This document shows, one piece after another, positions 25,404 to 34,698 of a stretch of DNA of 64,000 nucleotides (the first letter of the stretch is position 1; each line of letters begins with the position of its first letter). Origin of the DNA: Phycisphaerales bacterium. Lineage in GTDB: Bacteria; Planctomycetota; Phycisphaerae; Phycisphaerales; UBA1924. The stretch spans positions 1 to 64,000 of the forward strand of contig CANHCQ010000012.1 of the NCBI GenBank assembly GCA_947459215.1, written 5' to 3'. The notes beneath the pieces were generated by a model that did no database searches, was not told the origin of the DNA, and saw nothing but the letters and a program-made list of their open reading frames with translations. Both the position numbers and the translations under genes were made by a program.

Positions 25404-26525
25404 TCAGGACTTGCCGATGTCGTCGTCCTCGTCCAAGTCCGTGCGGCCGATGGTGCGGCCCAGCTTGTGCACCTTGTCGCGCAGGTCGGCCGGGTTCTTG
25501 GACTTGTCGATCATCTCCTCGGCCGAGATCTTGCCGCCCATGTAGAGCGACCAGAGGTGGTCGTCCAGGAGCTGCATGCCGAACTTCTTGCCGGTCTGGA
25601 TGGCCGAGTCGATGCGGAAGGTCTTGCCTTCGCGGATCAGGTTCGCGATGGCCGGGGTGACCACCAGGAACTCGTACGCCGCCACCATGCCCGGCTGGTC
25701 CACGCGGCTCAGGAGCTGCTGGCTGAGAACGCAGACCAGCGCGGTCGAGAGCTGCACTCTGATCTGGTTCTGTTGGGTGACCGGGAAGGCGTCCACCAGA
25801 CGGTCGATGGTCTTGGCGGCGCCGGTGGTGTGCAGGGTGCCGAAGACCAAGTGGCCCGTTTCGGCGGCTCGGACGGCGGCCTCGATGGTCTCAAGGTCGC
25901 GCATTTCGCCGACCAGGATGACGTCCGGGTCCTGACGCAGCACGCGGCGGAGGGCCTCGGCGAAGCTGGGAACGTCGTTACCGACTTCGCGCTGGTTGAC
26001 GATCGATTTCTTGTGCTTGTGGTAATACTCGATCGGGTCTTCCATCGTCACCAGGTGGCGGTCCATGGTCTGGTTGATGAAGTCGATCATCGTCGCCAGC
26101 GAGGTGGTCTTACCCGAGCCGGTGGGGCCGGTGACGAGGAACATGCCGCGGGGACGCCGGATCAGCTCCTGGCAGATCGCGGGCAGACCGATCTGCTCGA
26201 AGGTGAGGAGGCGGTTGGGAATCTGGCGGAGGACGATGGCCAGATCGCCGCGCTGGCGGAAGACCGAGACGCGGAAGCGGGCGGCCTCGCCGTAGGCGAA
26301 GCCGAAGTCGGTGCCGCCTTCTTCCTGGAGTTCCTGCTGGTTGCGCTCGGGCGTGATGGCCTTCATGAGCGAGACCATGTCGTCGGAATCGAGGACCTTG
26401 GTGGCGAGGTTGCGGAGGTGGCCGTGGAGGCGGATGGTCGGCGGGCGGCCGACGGTCAGGTGCAGGTCGCTGGCGCCCTGCTTCACCACGGTGTCGAGAA
26501 GACGATCGATCTGCATCGTGGACAT
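25404..26525 (-). CDS. pilT: Twitching motility ATPase PilT
   Basis: This is a 373-residue retraction ATPase. The ATG at 26525 is chosen because GAGG lies just upstream and MSTMQIDRLLDTVVKQGASDLHLTVG is the PilT N-terminus. Walker A GPTGSGKTTSLATMIDFIN is near residue 131, Walker B is DPDVILVGEMRDLETI, the His box is GTLHTTGAAKTIDR, and the PilT-specific AIANLIREGKTFRI lies near residue 290. It lacks the zinc module of PilB/GspE, as expected. PilT implies a retractile type IV pilus rather than only a secretion pseudopilus. An inverted-repeat element ends 14 bp upstream of the start. Confidence 0.95.
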   Translation of the reverse strand: MSTMQIDRLLDTVVKQGASDLHLTVGRPPTIRLHGHLRNLATKVLDSDDMVSLMKAITPERNQQELQEEGGTDFGFAYGEAARFRVSVFRQRGDLAIVLRQIPNRLLTFEQIGLPAICQELIRRPRGMFLVTGPTGSGKTTSLATMIDFINQTMDRHLVTMEDPIEYYHKHKKSIVNQREVGNDVPSFAEALRRVLRQDPDVILVGEMRDLETIEAAVRAAETGHLVFGTLHTTGAAKTIDRLVDAFPVTQQNQIRVQLSTALVCVLSQQLLSRVDQPGMVAAYEFLVVTPAIANLIREGKTFRIDSAIQTGKKFGMQLLDDHLWSLYMGGKISAEEMIDKSKNPADLRDKVHKLGRTIGRTDLDEDDDIGKS

Positions 26526-26539
26526 AGGAACCTCGGAGC

Positions 26540-26683
26540 AGGCACTAGGCACTTGGCACTAGGCACTAGGGAGAAGACGAGGGAATGGGCGTCGTTCGTT
26601 CTGAGCGCACCCGGCGATGCCCACGCGCCGCGTCGGTTTCGTCTGTCTTGACCCTAGTGCCCAGTGCCTAGTGCCAAGTGCCT
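26540..26683. repeat. Inverted-repeat element with GGCACTA arms
   Basis: The left arm (26540-26571) and right arm (26651-26683) are inverted complements built from the words GGCACTAG and GGCACTTG. The core is about 80 bp with no reading frame of note. The element fills almost the whole gap between the PilB/GspE stop and the PilT start, so any message spanning both genes would carry a long hairpin. Confidence 0.9.
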
Positions 26684-26688
26684 TCCAC

Positions 26689-28419
26689 CTACTTGTTATC
26701 CACATCGACCTGAGCCACCGAGGCGACCTCGTCGGGAGTGGTCATGCCGTTCATGCACTTGATCTTGCCGTCGGTCACCAGCGGACGCATGCCGTTGGCG
26801 AGGGCGGCCTTTCGGAGCTCGGCGACGGTGGCGAGGTTGAAGGCGAGCTCGCGGATCGTCGAGTTCATCTGCATGAGTTCGTAGATGCCGCGGCGGCCGC
26901 GGTAGCCGGTGCTGACGCAGTTGTCGCAGCCGGTGCCCTTCATCAGCTTGCCGCTCTTGGCTTCTTCTTCGTTGATGCCGACGAGCTTCAGGTACTTGGG
27001 GTCCATCTGCTCGTAGGGATAGGGAGCGTTGCACTGCTTGCAGTTGATGCGGATCAGTCGCTGGCCCATGACGGCCTGGATCGAGCTGGCGACCAGGAAC
27101 GGCTTGACGCCCATGTCGATCAGACGGGTGATCGCGCTGGGGGCGTCGTTGGTGTGCAGCGTGCTGAAGACCAGGTGGCCCGTGAGCGCGGCCTGAATGG
27201 CGATCTCGGCGACTTCCTTATCGCGGATTTCGCCGACGAGGATGATGTTGGGGGCCTGACGCAGCATCGAGCGCAGGATCGCGGTGAACGTGAGCCCGAT
27301 GTGCTCCTTCACCTGACACTGGTTGATGCCCTCGAAGTTGTATTCGACCGGGTCCTCGGCGGTGATGATCTTCTTGTCGGGCCGGTTGAGGATGTCGAGC
27401 GCGGTGTAGAGCGTCGTCGTCTTACCCGAGCCGGTGGGGCCGGTGACGAGGAAGATGCCGTTGGGGCGGCGGATGATCTTGTTGAACTGCGTGAGGTTGT
27501 CCACCTCGAAGCCCAGGTTGGCCAGGCCGATGCGGACGCTGTCGGGGCGCAGAATACGAAGCACGATGGATTCGCCGTGATACGCCGGGCAGGCCGAGAC
27601 GCGGAAGTCCACGAAGATGTCGTCAACCGGGATCTTGATGCGTCCGTCCTGCGGGACGCGCTTCTCGGCGATGTTCATCGAGGACATCAGCTTGAAGCGG
27701 CTGAGCACCGCGTTCTGCATGCGCTTGGGCAGGTTGTCGCGCTCGATGCAGACGCCGTCGATGCGGTAGCGCAGGCGGACGCGATCGGCCATCGGCTCGA
27801 TGTGGATATCGCTGGCCCGCATCTTGACGGCTTCAACAAGGATGCGGTTGCAGAGCTTGACGATCGGGGCGTCTTCGCTGGCGACGTCGATGGACTTGTC
27901 GACCGACTTATCGACGGACTTGTCGATCGAGTTGGTGACGAGCGACTTGCCGGGGTCGGGCTTGGCCGAGGCCGCCGCCGCGCCGCTGCTGCCGCCGCCC
28001 TCGATGAAGCGCTTGATCGCCGAACGCGGCGCGAGCAACGGCTCGATCTCGCAGTTGAGGCGGAAGCGCAGCATGTCCACGAGCTCGAGGTCGAGCGGAT
28101 CGTGCACGACGAGCCGGAGCCGCCCGTTCACCTTGCTCAGCGGGAGGATGGTGTGTTTCTTGACGAGGTCGTCGGGGATGAGCTTGAGATCGACCTTCGC
28201 CGCGTTGCCGCTGGCGGTCGGGTCGAAGAACTCATAGCCGAACTGGGTCGCCAGAGCCTTGGCGACCTGCTCTTCCTTGGCCAGGCCCGACTCGATCAGC
28301 ACATCGCCAAGGCGCTTGCCGGTGCCCTTGGCACCCGCGGCAGCCTTCTCGACGGCGTCCTTCGACACCACGCCCCACTCGGCCAGGATCTCACCGATTT
28401 TCTTCCGCGATCGGGCCAT
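26689..28419 (-). CDS. Type IV pilus assembly / secretion ATPase PilB/GspE family
   Basis: This is a 576-residue ATPase and the first gene of the long minus-strand cluster. The MshEN-type N-domain starts MARSRKKIGEILAEWGVVSKD and continues to about residue 150. A Gly/Ser/Asp-rich linker with three KSVDKS repeats lies at about residues 155-180. Walker A GPTGSGKTTTLYTALD is near residue 327, Walker B is APNIILVGEIRDKEVA, and the His box is STLHTNDAPSAI. Zinc pairs are CKQC (about 460) and CDNC (about 498). Two PilB/GspE copies plus PilT suggest either separate pilus and secretion systems or two assembly ATPases for one system. The ATG is at 28419. Confidence 0.94.
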   Translation of the reverse strand: MARSRKKIGEILAEWGVVSKDAVEKAAAGAKGTGKRLGDVLIESGLAKEEQVAKALATQFGYEFFDPTASGNAAKVDLKLIPDDLVKKHTILPLSKVNGRLRLVVHDPLDLELVDMLRFRLNCEIEPLLAPRSAIKRFIEGGGSSGAAAASAKPDPGKSLVTNSIDKSVDKSVDKSIDVASEDAPIVKLCNRILVEAVKMRASDIHIEPMADRVRLRYRIDGVCIERDNLPKRMQNAVLSRFKLMSSMNIAEKRVPQDGRIKIPVDDIFVDFRVSACPAYHGESIVLRILRPDSVRIGLANLGFEVDNLTQFNKIIRRPNGIFLVTGPTGSGKTTTLYTALDILNRPDKKIITAEDPVEYNFEGINQCQVKEHIGLTFTAILRSMLRQAPNIILVGEIRDKEVAEIAIQAALTGHLVFSTLHTNDAPSAITRLIDMGVKPFLVASSIQAVMGQRLIRINCKQCNAPYPYEQMDPKYLKLVGINEEEAKSGKLMKGTGCDNCVSTGYRGRRGIYELMQMNSTIRELAFNLATVAELRKAALANGMRPLVTDGKIKCMNGMTTPDEVASVAQVDVDNK

Positions 28420-28862
28420 TCTGGATCATGCCTCGCGAGCAATCCGCGGCACGGGCCGCGGGGGAGTGACAGCCGAACGATCGACGCCCCGCACATACGA
28501 AGCGCCGAACAGAAGATAGCCGGAATCGTTCTCTCGCGCCCCCGCCCTCGCCCTCGCCCCAATGGAGCCCCAGAGGAACACCAGAGGAGCACCAGAGGAG
28601 CACCAGAGGACACCCCGAAACCCAGAGCCACGAGTCAAACAGATACCGTCCACGAGCAGAGGCGTGGCCTCTTCTCTTTCGCGTCCGGGGCGGCATCGGT
28701 TCGGGCAAAGTCCGAGGTGAGGCCGAACGGACACGAAGGAGCGGAAGAGTAGCATTCGGGGCAAGGGGGCGTCCGAGCTCTGTCGAGTAATCGGAGACCA
28801 CGGCACCGGGGCGGGGACTCCCTGGCTCGCTTCCGGGAACGCGTGAGCGCGGCCAACCCCAA
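28420..28862. other. Gap between divergent genes, with short tandem repeats
   Basis: It probably carries promoters for the pilus cluster (minus) and coaB (plus). About 28563-28612 has four to five tandem 10-11 bp units of the type GCACCAGAGGA, preceded by CGCCCTCGCC repeats. No reading frame in it is convincing. Confidence 0.6.
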
Positions 28863-29510
28863 ATGCATCAAAGGACCGACGTGAGCCAACGCATCCTCAT
28901 CACCGCCGGACCGACGCACGAGCCGATCGACGCGGTGCGGTTCATTGGCAACCGATCGTCCGGAAAACTCGGCATTGCACTCGCTCGCGAGGCCGCGGCA
29001 CGGGGGCTTGACGTTACCTTGCTGCTCGGACCGGTCTGCGCCGACGCCCCGGCAGGAGTGGCGGTGTCTCGATTCCGCACCACGGCGGAGCTGCAGTCAC
29101 TGCTGCGCGAGCACGGCCCCCGGGCCGACGTCGTCATCATGGCGGCGGCGGTGGCGGACTACCGCCCCAAGGCCGTGCAGATCGATGGCAAGATCAAGCG
29201 TGCCGCGGCGGGGCTGACGCTGGAACTCGAAGCGACGCCGGACCTGCTCGCAGAACTGGGGGCGAACCGGCGCGCGGGGCAGCGGCTGATCGGCTTCGCG
29301 CTCGAGCCCCGGGAGCGGCTGGTGGAATCGGCGAAGAGCAAACTCGAGCGCAAACGCGTCGATGCGATCGTGGCCAACGAACTCGAAACCATGGACGCCG
29401 AGACGATCCGGGCGACGGTCTTCACCAAGACCAACGCGATCGACACGCCGGGGATGCTGCACAAGGCGGCGTTCGCGCCGTGGCTGCTGGATGTCATCGC
29501 GGGGATGTAA
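28863..29510 (+). CDS. coaB: Phosphopantothenate-cysteine ligase (CoaB/DFP domain, stand-alone)
   Basis: This is a 215-residue protein that joins 4'-phosphopantothenate and cysteine in coenzyme A synthesis. It shows the DFP C-domain motifs: ILITAGPTHEPIDAVRFIGNRSSGKLG at the start, ADVVIMAAAVADYRPK near residue 80, the conserved Lys of KIKR, and IVANELETMDAETIRATVFTK near the end. In most bacteria this domain is fused to the CoaC decarboxylase. Here it is alone, so a separate coaC is expected elsewhere. ATG at 28863 is used; GTG at 28881 (before SQRILIT) is a possible alternative. Confidence 0.9.
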   Translation: MHQRTDVSQRILITAGPTHEPIDAVRFIGNRSSGKLGIALAREAAARGLDVTLLLGPVCADAPAGVAVSRFRTTAELQSLLREHGPRADVVIMAAAVADYRPKAVQIDGKIKRAAAGLTLELEATPDLLAELGANRRAGQRLIGFALEPRERLVESAKSKLERKRVDAIVANELETMDAETIRATVFTKTNAIDTPGMLHKAAFAPWLLDVIAGM

Positions 29511-29524
29511 GTTCTGGCGGATTT

Positions 29525-29918
29525 ACCACAGAGGCACAGAGACACAGAGAAGAGACTTGGGTCAAGGCAGGCGTCGAACGGAACGCTGATCGCGTCCCCG
29601 GCGTTCTTCCGTCTCTCGTGTTTGTGTCTCTGTATCTCAGCGGTGAGCCAATGAACCGCACGGAACCCGGCATGAACGTGGGCGACCCGACCCGCCCCCG
29701 CGACGCTCGGATCCGGAGTTCACCACAGAGGCACAGAGACACAGAGAAGAGACTTGGGTCAAGGCAGGCGTCGAACGGAACGCTGATCGCGTCCCCGGCG
29801 TTCTTCCGTCTCTCCTGTTTGTGCCTCTGTCTCTCTGCGGTGAGCCGATGAACCGCACGGAACCCGGCATGAACGTGGGCGACCCGACCCGCCCCCGCGA
29901 CGCTCGGATCCGGAGTTC
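29525..29918. repeat. Two tandem 197-bp units, each with a CACAGAGGCACAGAG inverted-repeat element
   Basis: Units start at 29525 and 29722 and differ at only a few bases. Each opens ACCACAGAGGCACAGAGACA and reads ACTTGGGTCAAGGCAGGCG. It reaches a decayed opposite arm with CTCTGT(A/C)TCTC about 100 bp on, then a 70-bp tail. The same left end precedes the GxxExxY gene at 40782, where GATTGGGACAAGGCAG follows. Confidence 0.93.
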
Positions 29919-30034
29919 ACCACAGAGGCACAGAGAAGAGAGATTTCGCTCAAGACACGCCCGATGCGGCGATGGCTTGACTTCTTCGGCTTTCCACAAG
30001 TCCTCTCTCTGTGTCTCTGTGCCTCTGTGGTGAA
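29919..30034. repeat. Third element of the same family with intact arms and a different core
   Basis: The left arm ACCACAGAGGCACAGAG is at 29919. The right arm CTCTGTGTCTCTGTGCCTCT is followed by GTGGTGAA and ends at 30034. The core (AGATTTCGCTCAAGACACGC and on) is unlike the two preceding units. It ends about 80 bp before the aminotransferase start. Confidence 0.9.
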
Positions 30035-30114
30035 TCCGATCCAGCACCCGGAACCAGCGCCGATCGTGGAAGACCCGCCGCGCACCCCGCTACGCTCACG
30101 CGGGAGGAATCGCC

Positions 30115-31404
30115 ATGTCCACGGGTGCTGCAAGTGCGGGATTGACTGTCTCCAAGCGGGTTGCCGAGTTGAAGCCCTCGGTGACGGTTGCGTTCATGAA
30201 CCGGGCCAAGAACATGAAGGCTCAGGGGCTGGACGTGCTGTCGTTCGCGGCGGGCGAGCCGGACTTTGACACGCCGCAGGTGGTGAAGGACGCCGCCATC
30301 GCCGCCCTCAACAAGGGCATGACCAAGTACATGCCCACGCTGGGCGACCCCGAGACCCGCAAGGCGATCGCGGACAAGCTGGTGAAGGAGAACAACATCC
30401 CCACCACCGCCGACCACATCGCCATCAGCGCCGGCGGCAAGTTCTCGCTGTTTGTCGCCTGCCAGTGCCTGTTTGATTTCCCCGCGCCCGGTCAGCCCCA
30501 GCAGGAGGCCATCCTCCCCGTGCCGGCGTGGGTGTCGTATGTCCCGATGATCGAGATCGCCGGCGGCAAGGTGGTCGAGTTGCAGACCGACGCGTCGGGC
30601 GATTTCAAAATCACGCCCGAGCAGCTCAAGAAGGCCATCAACCCCAACACGCGGCTGTTGATGCTCAACTCGCCCAGCAACCCGTGCGGCACGATGTACA
30701 CGCCCGCGGAGCTCAAGGCCCTTGCCCAGGTCGTCATCGAGATGACCAAGAGCGTCGCCCCCAACATGGTCGTCATCTCCGACGAGCTGTACGAGAAGAT
30801 CACGTACGGCGGGATCCCCCACTTCTCGATCGGCTCGGTGCCGGAGCTTGCCGAACGCACGATCACGGTGAACGGCCTGTCGAAGGCGTACGCGATGACC
30901 GGCTGGCGCATCGGCTACGCCGCGGGCTCGGGTGCGTTCGGCAAGAAGTTCATCGACTCGATCGGCGTGATGCAGGGGCAGATGTCCACCAACATCACGA
31001 GCTTTACCTACCCGGCGATCCGGGCGGCGTTGGCTTCGACCGCGGCCGAGGTCGAGAAGATGCGCCAGGCGTTTGCGGAGCGGGCCGAGGTGATCTACGC
31101 CCGGCTGCAGCGCGTGCCGGGGCTGAAGTGCCCCAAGCCGACGGGCGCGTTCTATGCCTTCCCGGATGTCTCGGCCCATTTCGGAAAGACCAGCGCCGGC
31201 GGCAACGGCACCGCGGGGCGGAAGATCACGAGCGCGATGGACTTCTGCGAGGCGCTCCTGGCGGAGCAGTACGTGGCGTTTGTCCCCGGCGAGGATTTCG
31301 GCGGCTGCGGGAACAAGTGTGCCCGTATCTCGTTCGCGTGCTCGGTGGAACAGATCAACAAGGGTGTGGATCGCCTGGAGCGGTTCATCGCGGCGTTGAA
31401 GTGA
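30115..31404 (+). CDS. Class I/II aminotransferase, aspartate type
   Basis: This is a 429-residue PLP enzyme, most like bacterial Ib aspartate/prephenate aminotransferases. It starts at ATG 30115 with GGGAGGA upstream. Motifs in order are LSFAAGEPDFDTP (substrate site), KYMPTLGDPETRKAIADKL, LLMLNSPSNPCGTMY (PLP-binding Asn), VVISDELYEKITYGG (Asp and Tyr contacts), and NGLSKAYAMTGWRIGY with the Schiff-base Lys at residue 257. The C-terminus has the substrate-binding Arg in CARISFACS. An insert, SAGGNGTAGRKITSAMD, near residues 362-378 is a minor lineage feature. It is a single-gene unit ending at a strong terminator. Confidence 0.93.
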   Translation: MSTGAASAGLTVSKRVAELKPSVTVAFMNRAKNMKAQGLDVLSFAAGEPDFDTPQVVKDAAIAALNKGMTKYMPTLGDPETRKAIADKLVKENNIPTTADHIAISAGGKFSLFVACQCLFDFPAPGQPQQEAILPVPAWVSYVPMIEIAGGKVVELQTDASGDFKITPEQLKKAINPNTRLLMLNSPSNPCGTMYTPAELKALAQVVIEMTKSVAPNMVVISDELYEKITYGGIPHFSIGSVPELAERTITVNGLSKAYAMTGWRIGYAAGSGAFGKKFIDSIGVMQGQMSTNITSFTYPAIRAALASTAAEVEKMRQAFAERAEVIYARLQRVPGLKCPKPTGAFYAFPDVSAHFGKTSAGGNGTAGRKITSAMDFCEALLAEQYVAFVPGEDFGGCGNKCARISFACSVEQINKGVDRLERFIAALK

Positions 31405-31530
31405 CGCGACGCGGCGGTGCGTGACCAAGGCGCGGTCCAGGGCGTCATCGTCCCTGCGAGCTCGACGCACGTGCCTTGAAGATCATCGTGCGATACACCG
31501 GTTTCGCCTGCTGCGGCCACGGGTCAAAAG

Positions 31531-31562
31531 AAAGACCGGACGCTTTCGCGTCCGGTCTTTTT
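31531..31562. terminator. Bidirectional intrinsic terminator
   Basis: AAAGACCGGACGC-TTTC-GCGTCCGGTCTTT, a perfect 13-bp stem with A-rich and T-rich ends. It lies between the convergent aminotransferase (plus) and prepilin gene (minus) and can serve both. Confidence 0.95.
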
Positions 31563-31602
31563 CATGTGCGAATCTGGGCAACGCCCAGTGCAGTAGATTG
31601 AA

Positions 31603-32697
31603 TTAGTCGTACCAGAAGTTGGTGAGGCCTTCGATCACGCCGGTCGTGCCGTTGACCGTGAAGTTGCTGCTCTGGACGCCGTTGCCCTGACCGCCGCCGT
31701 AGCAGCGGAGGTAGTTGTTGCGACGGCCCGCCGAGTTGGTGCTCGGGGTGGTCGTGGTCTGGAGACGGTCGTTGGATGCGGGGTCGTAGGGAGTGGTGCC
31801 GTTACCGTTCTCGTCCTCGTTGGCAAACACGTTGTCAAACTTGGGAATGTTGGCGGCGGCAGTCGTCGCACCGGCGAAGAGGATCGGAAGGTTTTCCGGG
31901 TCCGGGCGGGTCTCGAAGTTCACCGAGCCGTCGTTGCGGGCGATGCTGCCCTCCCACGAAGCGCGAGCACCGTGGATGAGGAGGGTGTTCGAGGCACTGG
32001 CGAGCGTGCCGTTGCCACTGGGGGACGCCGCGCCGAGCGCCCAGGCGCCGCTGGTGTTGTCGAGGCGGTACCAGGGGCCGCGGTTACCGATGACGGCCTG
32101 GGTGCCGTCGAAGGTGCTCTGCCAGATGGTGCGGCGGGCGCCGATCGGGGGCGAGATGGCGTAGGAGAAGCCAGCGCCGGGAGCGGTGCTGCCAGCGCCG
32201 TTGATGAGCGAGTCGCCACCCGGCTCGTTCGCGTAGGCCGCGAAGGAGGGGTCGAGGATGGCCTGCGTGCGCTTGGCGGTGACGACAGCCTCGGGGTTGG
32301 AGAACTGATACTGGCCGTTCACCTTGATCTGGCCGTTGGCCTCAGCCGGGCTGACGCACAGTTCGGGGCCGAACTGGCCGTTGTAGATCATCAGCGAGAT
32401 CATCCAACGGGGCTGGTCCTTCTTGAACTTTTCCTTGGCGTTGGTGCCGGTGGTGACGATGGTCGGGATGGTGTCGTTGTTGTCGAGGAGGCTGGGGAGG
32501 GGGTAGTTGTCCTGGTTGTTGCCGGCCCAGGTGACCATGCCCTGCTGGATGCCGCGGATCTGCGTGCCGTCCTTGAGCTGACGGGCAGCGGCGCGGGCCT
32601 TGCCGAGGGCGGGGAGCAGGATGCCGATGAGCAGCGCGATGATCGCGATGACGACCAGCAACTCGATGAGCGTAAAGCCAGACTTACGAGACTTCAT
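31603..32697 (-). CDS. Prepilin-type N-terminal cleavage/methylation protein
   Basis: This is a 364-residue protein. The ATG at 32697 is chosen for the AGGAG site just upstream and the compact class III signal MKSRKSG before [22 protein letters not shown]. This gives Gly at -1 and Glu5, the canonical form, unlike the Ala at -1 in the nearby cluster. The text after the helix, [37 protein letters not shown], is the pattern of the large planctomycete pseudopilin family with an H-X9-DG-like exported domain. Most of these are of unknown function, and many are abundant paralogues. It stands alone, with its own gap and shared terminator. Confidence 0.88.
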   Translation of the reverse strand: MKSRKSGFTLIELLVVIAIIALLIGILLPALGKARAAARQLKDGTQIRGIQQGMVTWAGNNQDNYPLPSLLDNNDTIPTIVTTGTNAKEKFKKDQPRWMISLMIYNGQFGPELCVSPAEANGQIKVNGQYQFSNPEAVVTAKRTQAILDPSFAAYANEPGGDSLINGAGSTAPGAGFSYAISPPIGARRTIWQSTFDGTQAVIGNRGPWYRLDNTSGAWALGAASPSGNGTLASASNTLLIHGARASWEGSIARNDGSVNFETRPDPENLPILFAGATTAAANIPKFDNVFANEDENGNGTTPYDPASNDRLQTTTTPSTNSAGRRNNYLRCYGGGQGNGVQSSNFTVNGTTGVIEGLTNFWYD

Positions 32698-33303
32698 GTG
32701 ATTCTCCTGAAGCAGGGTCGTGAGCACACGCTCGGACCCGGGACTTCAACACGTGTTCGACGGCCGACGCAGGACCTGACGATGCGGCAACAGCCGACAT
32801 CGCGACATCGATACTTGCCCCTGCGACGGATCGGTGCGGAGGGCCGTCACGACCCGGAACGGTCGCGGCGAAGGGGCGTCCAAGATGTCGGCAGGTCGCT
32901 CGCGTCACGGGCGATGAGCCCGGCGGGAACAAGGAGAGGTCGAAGAGACCTCGATGAGAACGGTGCGTGATCAGATCACCTGACCCAGAGCCATGCCGCA
33001 CGCGCCCTGCCAAAAGAACCTATCAACTTCGAACCCGAATTGTCGCCGGGGCAAGGCCCCGACAGGAAACTGTACGCCAGACTGTTCGGGAACGCCAGAA
33101 AACGGTTCCGAACATCCGACGGATAGGGAAGCGGAAAGTGCGGGGCGGGGCTGCGAAGGAAATCGGGGATTCTCGGAGTTCGGGTTTCGGTAGAATGGGT
33201 GGGAGAGGGAAGGGAAGAGGGCTGAGGTTGGAGGTTGGGGGCGGGGACGCCGCGTGGGCTGAAGCCCGCGGCTCGGAGAGAAGAAGGCAACACAAGGACT
33301 TGC
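32698..33303. other. Gap between divergent genes
   Basis: It holds the presumed promoters of the prepilin gene (minus) and the RidA gene (plus). A perfect AACACGTGTT palindrome lies near 32748-32757, and the dispersed word GGGCTGAAGCCCGCGGCTC lies near 33256-33274. Short open frames are present but none is supported by homology or a ribosome-binding site. Confidence 0.5.
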
Positions 33304-33765
33304 ATGAGCACCGCGGAACAGCGCTTGAAGGAACTGGGGATTGAACTGCCGACACCCGTGCCGCCGGTGGCGGCGTATGTGCCGGTGAAGGTGGCGGGGT
33401 CGATGGCGTTTGTGGCGGGGCAGATCCCGATGAAAGACGGCCAGATGATCGCTTCCGGGCGGGTCGGGCACGAGGTTTCGCCAGAGAAGGCGGTCGAATG
33501 CGCCCGGCAGTGCGGGCTGAACGCCCTCGCCGCACTGCGGCAACACCTGGGCAGCCTCGATCGGGTGTCACAGATTGTCCGCGTCGGCGTCTTTGTAGCG
33601 TGCGACGAGAAGTTCACCGATCACCCCAAGATCGCCAACGGCGCGAGCGAGTTGTTCCAGTCGGTCTTCGGCGACGCCGGCAAGCACGCGCGAGCGGCGG
33701 TCGGAGCCCCGAGCCTGCCCCGCGGCGCACCGGTGGAAGTCGAAGTGATCGCCGAAATCCGTTGA
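33304..33765 (+). CDS. RidA/YjgF-family protein
   Basis: This is a 153-residue protein of the RidA (YjgF/YER057c/UK114) superfamily. It is the longer subtype with [29 protein letters not shown] at the start. Family text includes [50 protein letters not shown], and [16 protein letters not shown] near the end. Archetypal members hydrolyse reactive enamine/imine intermediates released by PLP enzymes; this subtype is less well studied. ATG at 33304 is preceded by AAGGA. The transaldolase gene follows 76 bp later in the same direction. Confidence 0.9.
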   Translation: MSTAEQRLKELGIELPTPVPPVAAYVPVKVAGSMAFVAGQIPMKDGQMIASGRVGHEVSPEKAVECARQCGLNALAALRQHLGSLDRVSQIVRVGVFVACDEKFTDHPKIANGASELFQSVFGDAGKHARAAVGAPSLPRGAPVEVEVIAEIR

Positions 33766-33777
33766 TAGACTGCTCTC

Positions 33778-33835
33778 GATCCCCTTTCCCCCTTTGGCCC
33801 TTTGGCCCTTTGCCATTTGGCCCTTTCCTTTGGAG
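33778..33835. repeat. CCCTTTGG word repeat
   Basis: Six CCCTTTGG/CCATTTGG-like words in tandem occupy almost all of the gap before the transaldolase start. They belong to the same class of word arrays as 22983-23017 and 38856-38904, on the opposite strand. Confidence 0.8.
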
Positions 33836-33841
33836 CCACGG

Positions 33842-34486
33842 ATGGAAATTTACATCGACACCGCGAACCTCGACGAGATCAAGCAGGCCCACGACCTGGG
33901 CGTGCTCGACGGCGTAACGACCAACCCGTCTCTGATCGCCAAGGAGAAGGTGCCGTACGCCACGCGGCTCGAAGAGATCTGCAAAGTGGTGAAGGGCCCG
34001 GTGTCGGCCGAGGTGATCGCGCTCGACTTTGAGGGCATGATGAAGGAAGGGCTCGAGCACACCAAGATCGCCCCCAACATCGTGGTGAAGCTGCCGAGCA
34101 CGCCGGCGGGCTTGAAGGCCTGCAAGGCGATGAGCGACAAGGGCATTAAGACCAACCTGACGCTGTGCTTCCAGTCGCTGCAGGCGATGATGGTCGCCAA
34201 GGCGGGCGCGTTCCTGGTCTCGCCGTTCATCGGGCGGCTTGATGACGTGGGCGAGGACGGCATGGAGCTCATCCGCCAGATCCGCACGATCTACGACAAC
34301 TACGGCTACAAGACCAAGATCCTCGCGGCGTCGGTGCGGCACAGCAACCACCTGCTGCACTGCGCCCTCGTCGGCGCCGACGTGGCGACGTGCCCGCTGA
34401 GCGTGATCACCGGCGCGATGAAGCACCCGCTGACGGATATCGGGATCGAGAAGTTCCTGGCGGATTACAAGAAGGCGTTTGGTTGA
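33842..34486 (+). CDS. Transaldolase / fructose-6-phosphate aldolase family
   Basis: This is a 214-residue protein of the short TalC/FSA subfamily, a TIM-barrel enzyme of the pentose phosphate pathway. It starts [31 protein letters not shown]. The Schiff-base Lys is residue 83 in [15 protein letters not shown], followed by [32 protein letters not shown]. Sequence alone does not separate transaldolase from aldolase activity; the family's common activity is transaldolase. The ATG at 33842 has GGAG nine bases upstream. Confidence 0.93.
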   Translation: MEIYIDTANLDEIKQAHDLGVLDGVTTNPSLIAKEKVPYATRLEEICKVVKGPVSAEVIALDFEGMMKEGLEHTKIAPNIVVKLPSTPAGLKACKAMSDKGIKTNLTLCFQSLQAMMVAKAGAFLVSPFIGRLDDVGEDGMELIRQIRTIYDNYGYKTKILAASVRHSNHLLHCALVGADVATCPLSVITGAMKHPLTDIGIEKFLADYKKAFG

Positions 34487-34520
34487 TCGATCGGGAGATC
34501 GGGTGTTTCAACGTCGCCCC

Positions 34521-34698
34521 CGCGCCTCCTCTCCCCGCCTGCGGGGAGAGGACGACTTGAGGCAAAGCCTCAAGTCAGGTGAGGGGATTGCGGGTACCTC
34601 AACGCAACGACCATCCGAACGCGAATCACCCCTCCCCGGTCTCGCCCCCACCAATGCGCTCGACCACCCCTCCCCGCTTCGCGGGGAGGGGAGGCGCG
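34521..34698. repeat. Left direct repeat of the DUF559 element
   Basis: About 178 bp, nearly identical to 35104-35272. It contains three hairpins: CCTCTCCCCGC/GCGGGGAGAGG, TTGAGGC/GCCTCAA and CCCCTCCCCGC/GCGGGGAGGGG. The C-terminus of the DUF559 frame (stop at 34626) lies within it. Confidence 0.93.

Noticed and set aside
32990..33090. Fourth copy of the accessory-region repeat near GTACGCCAG at about 33071
   Set aside because: Only nine bases match and the flanks do not align.
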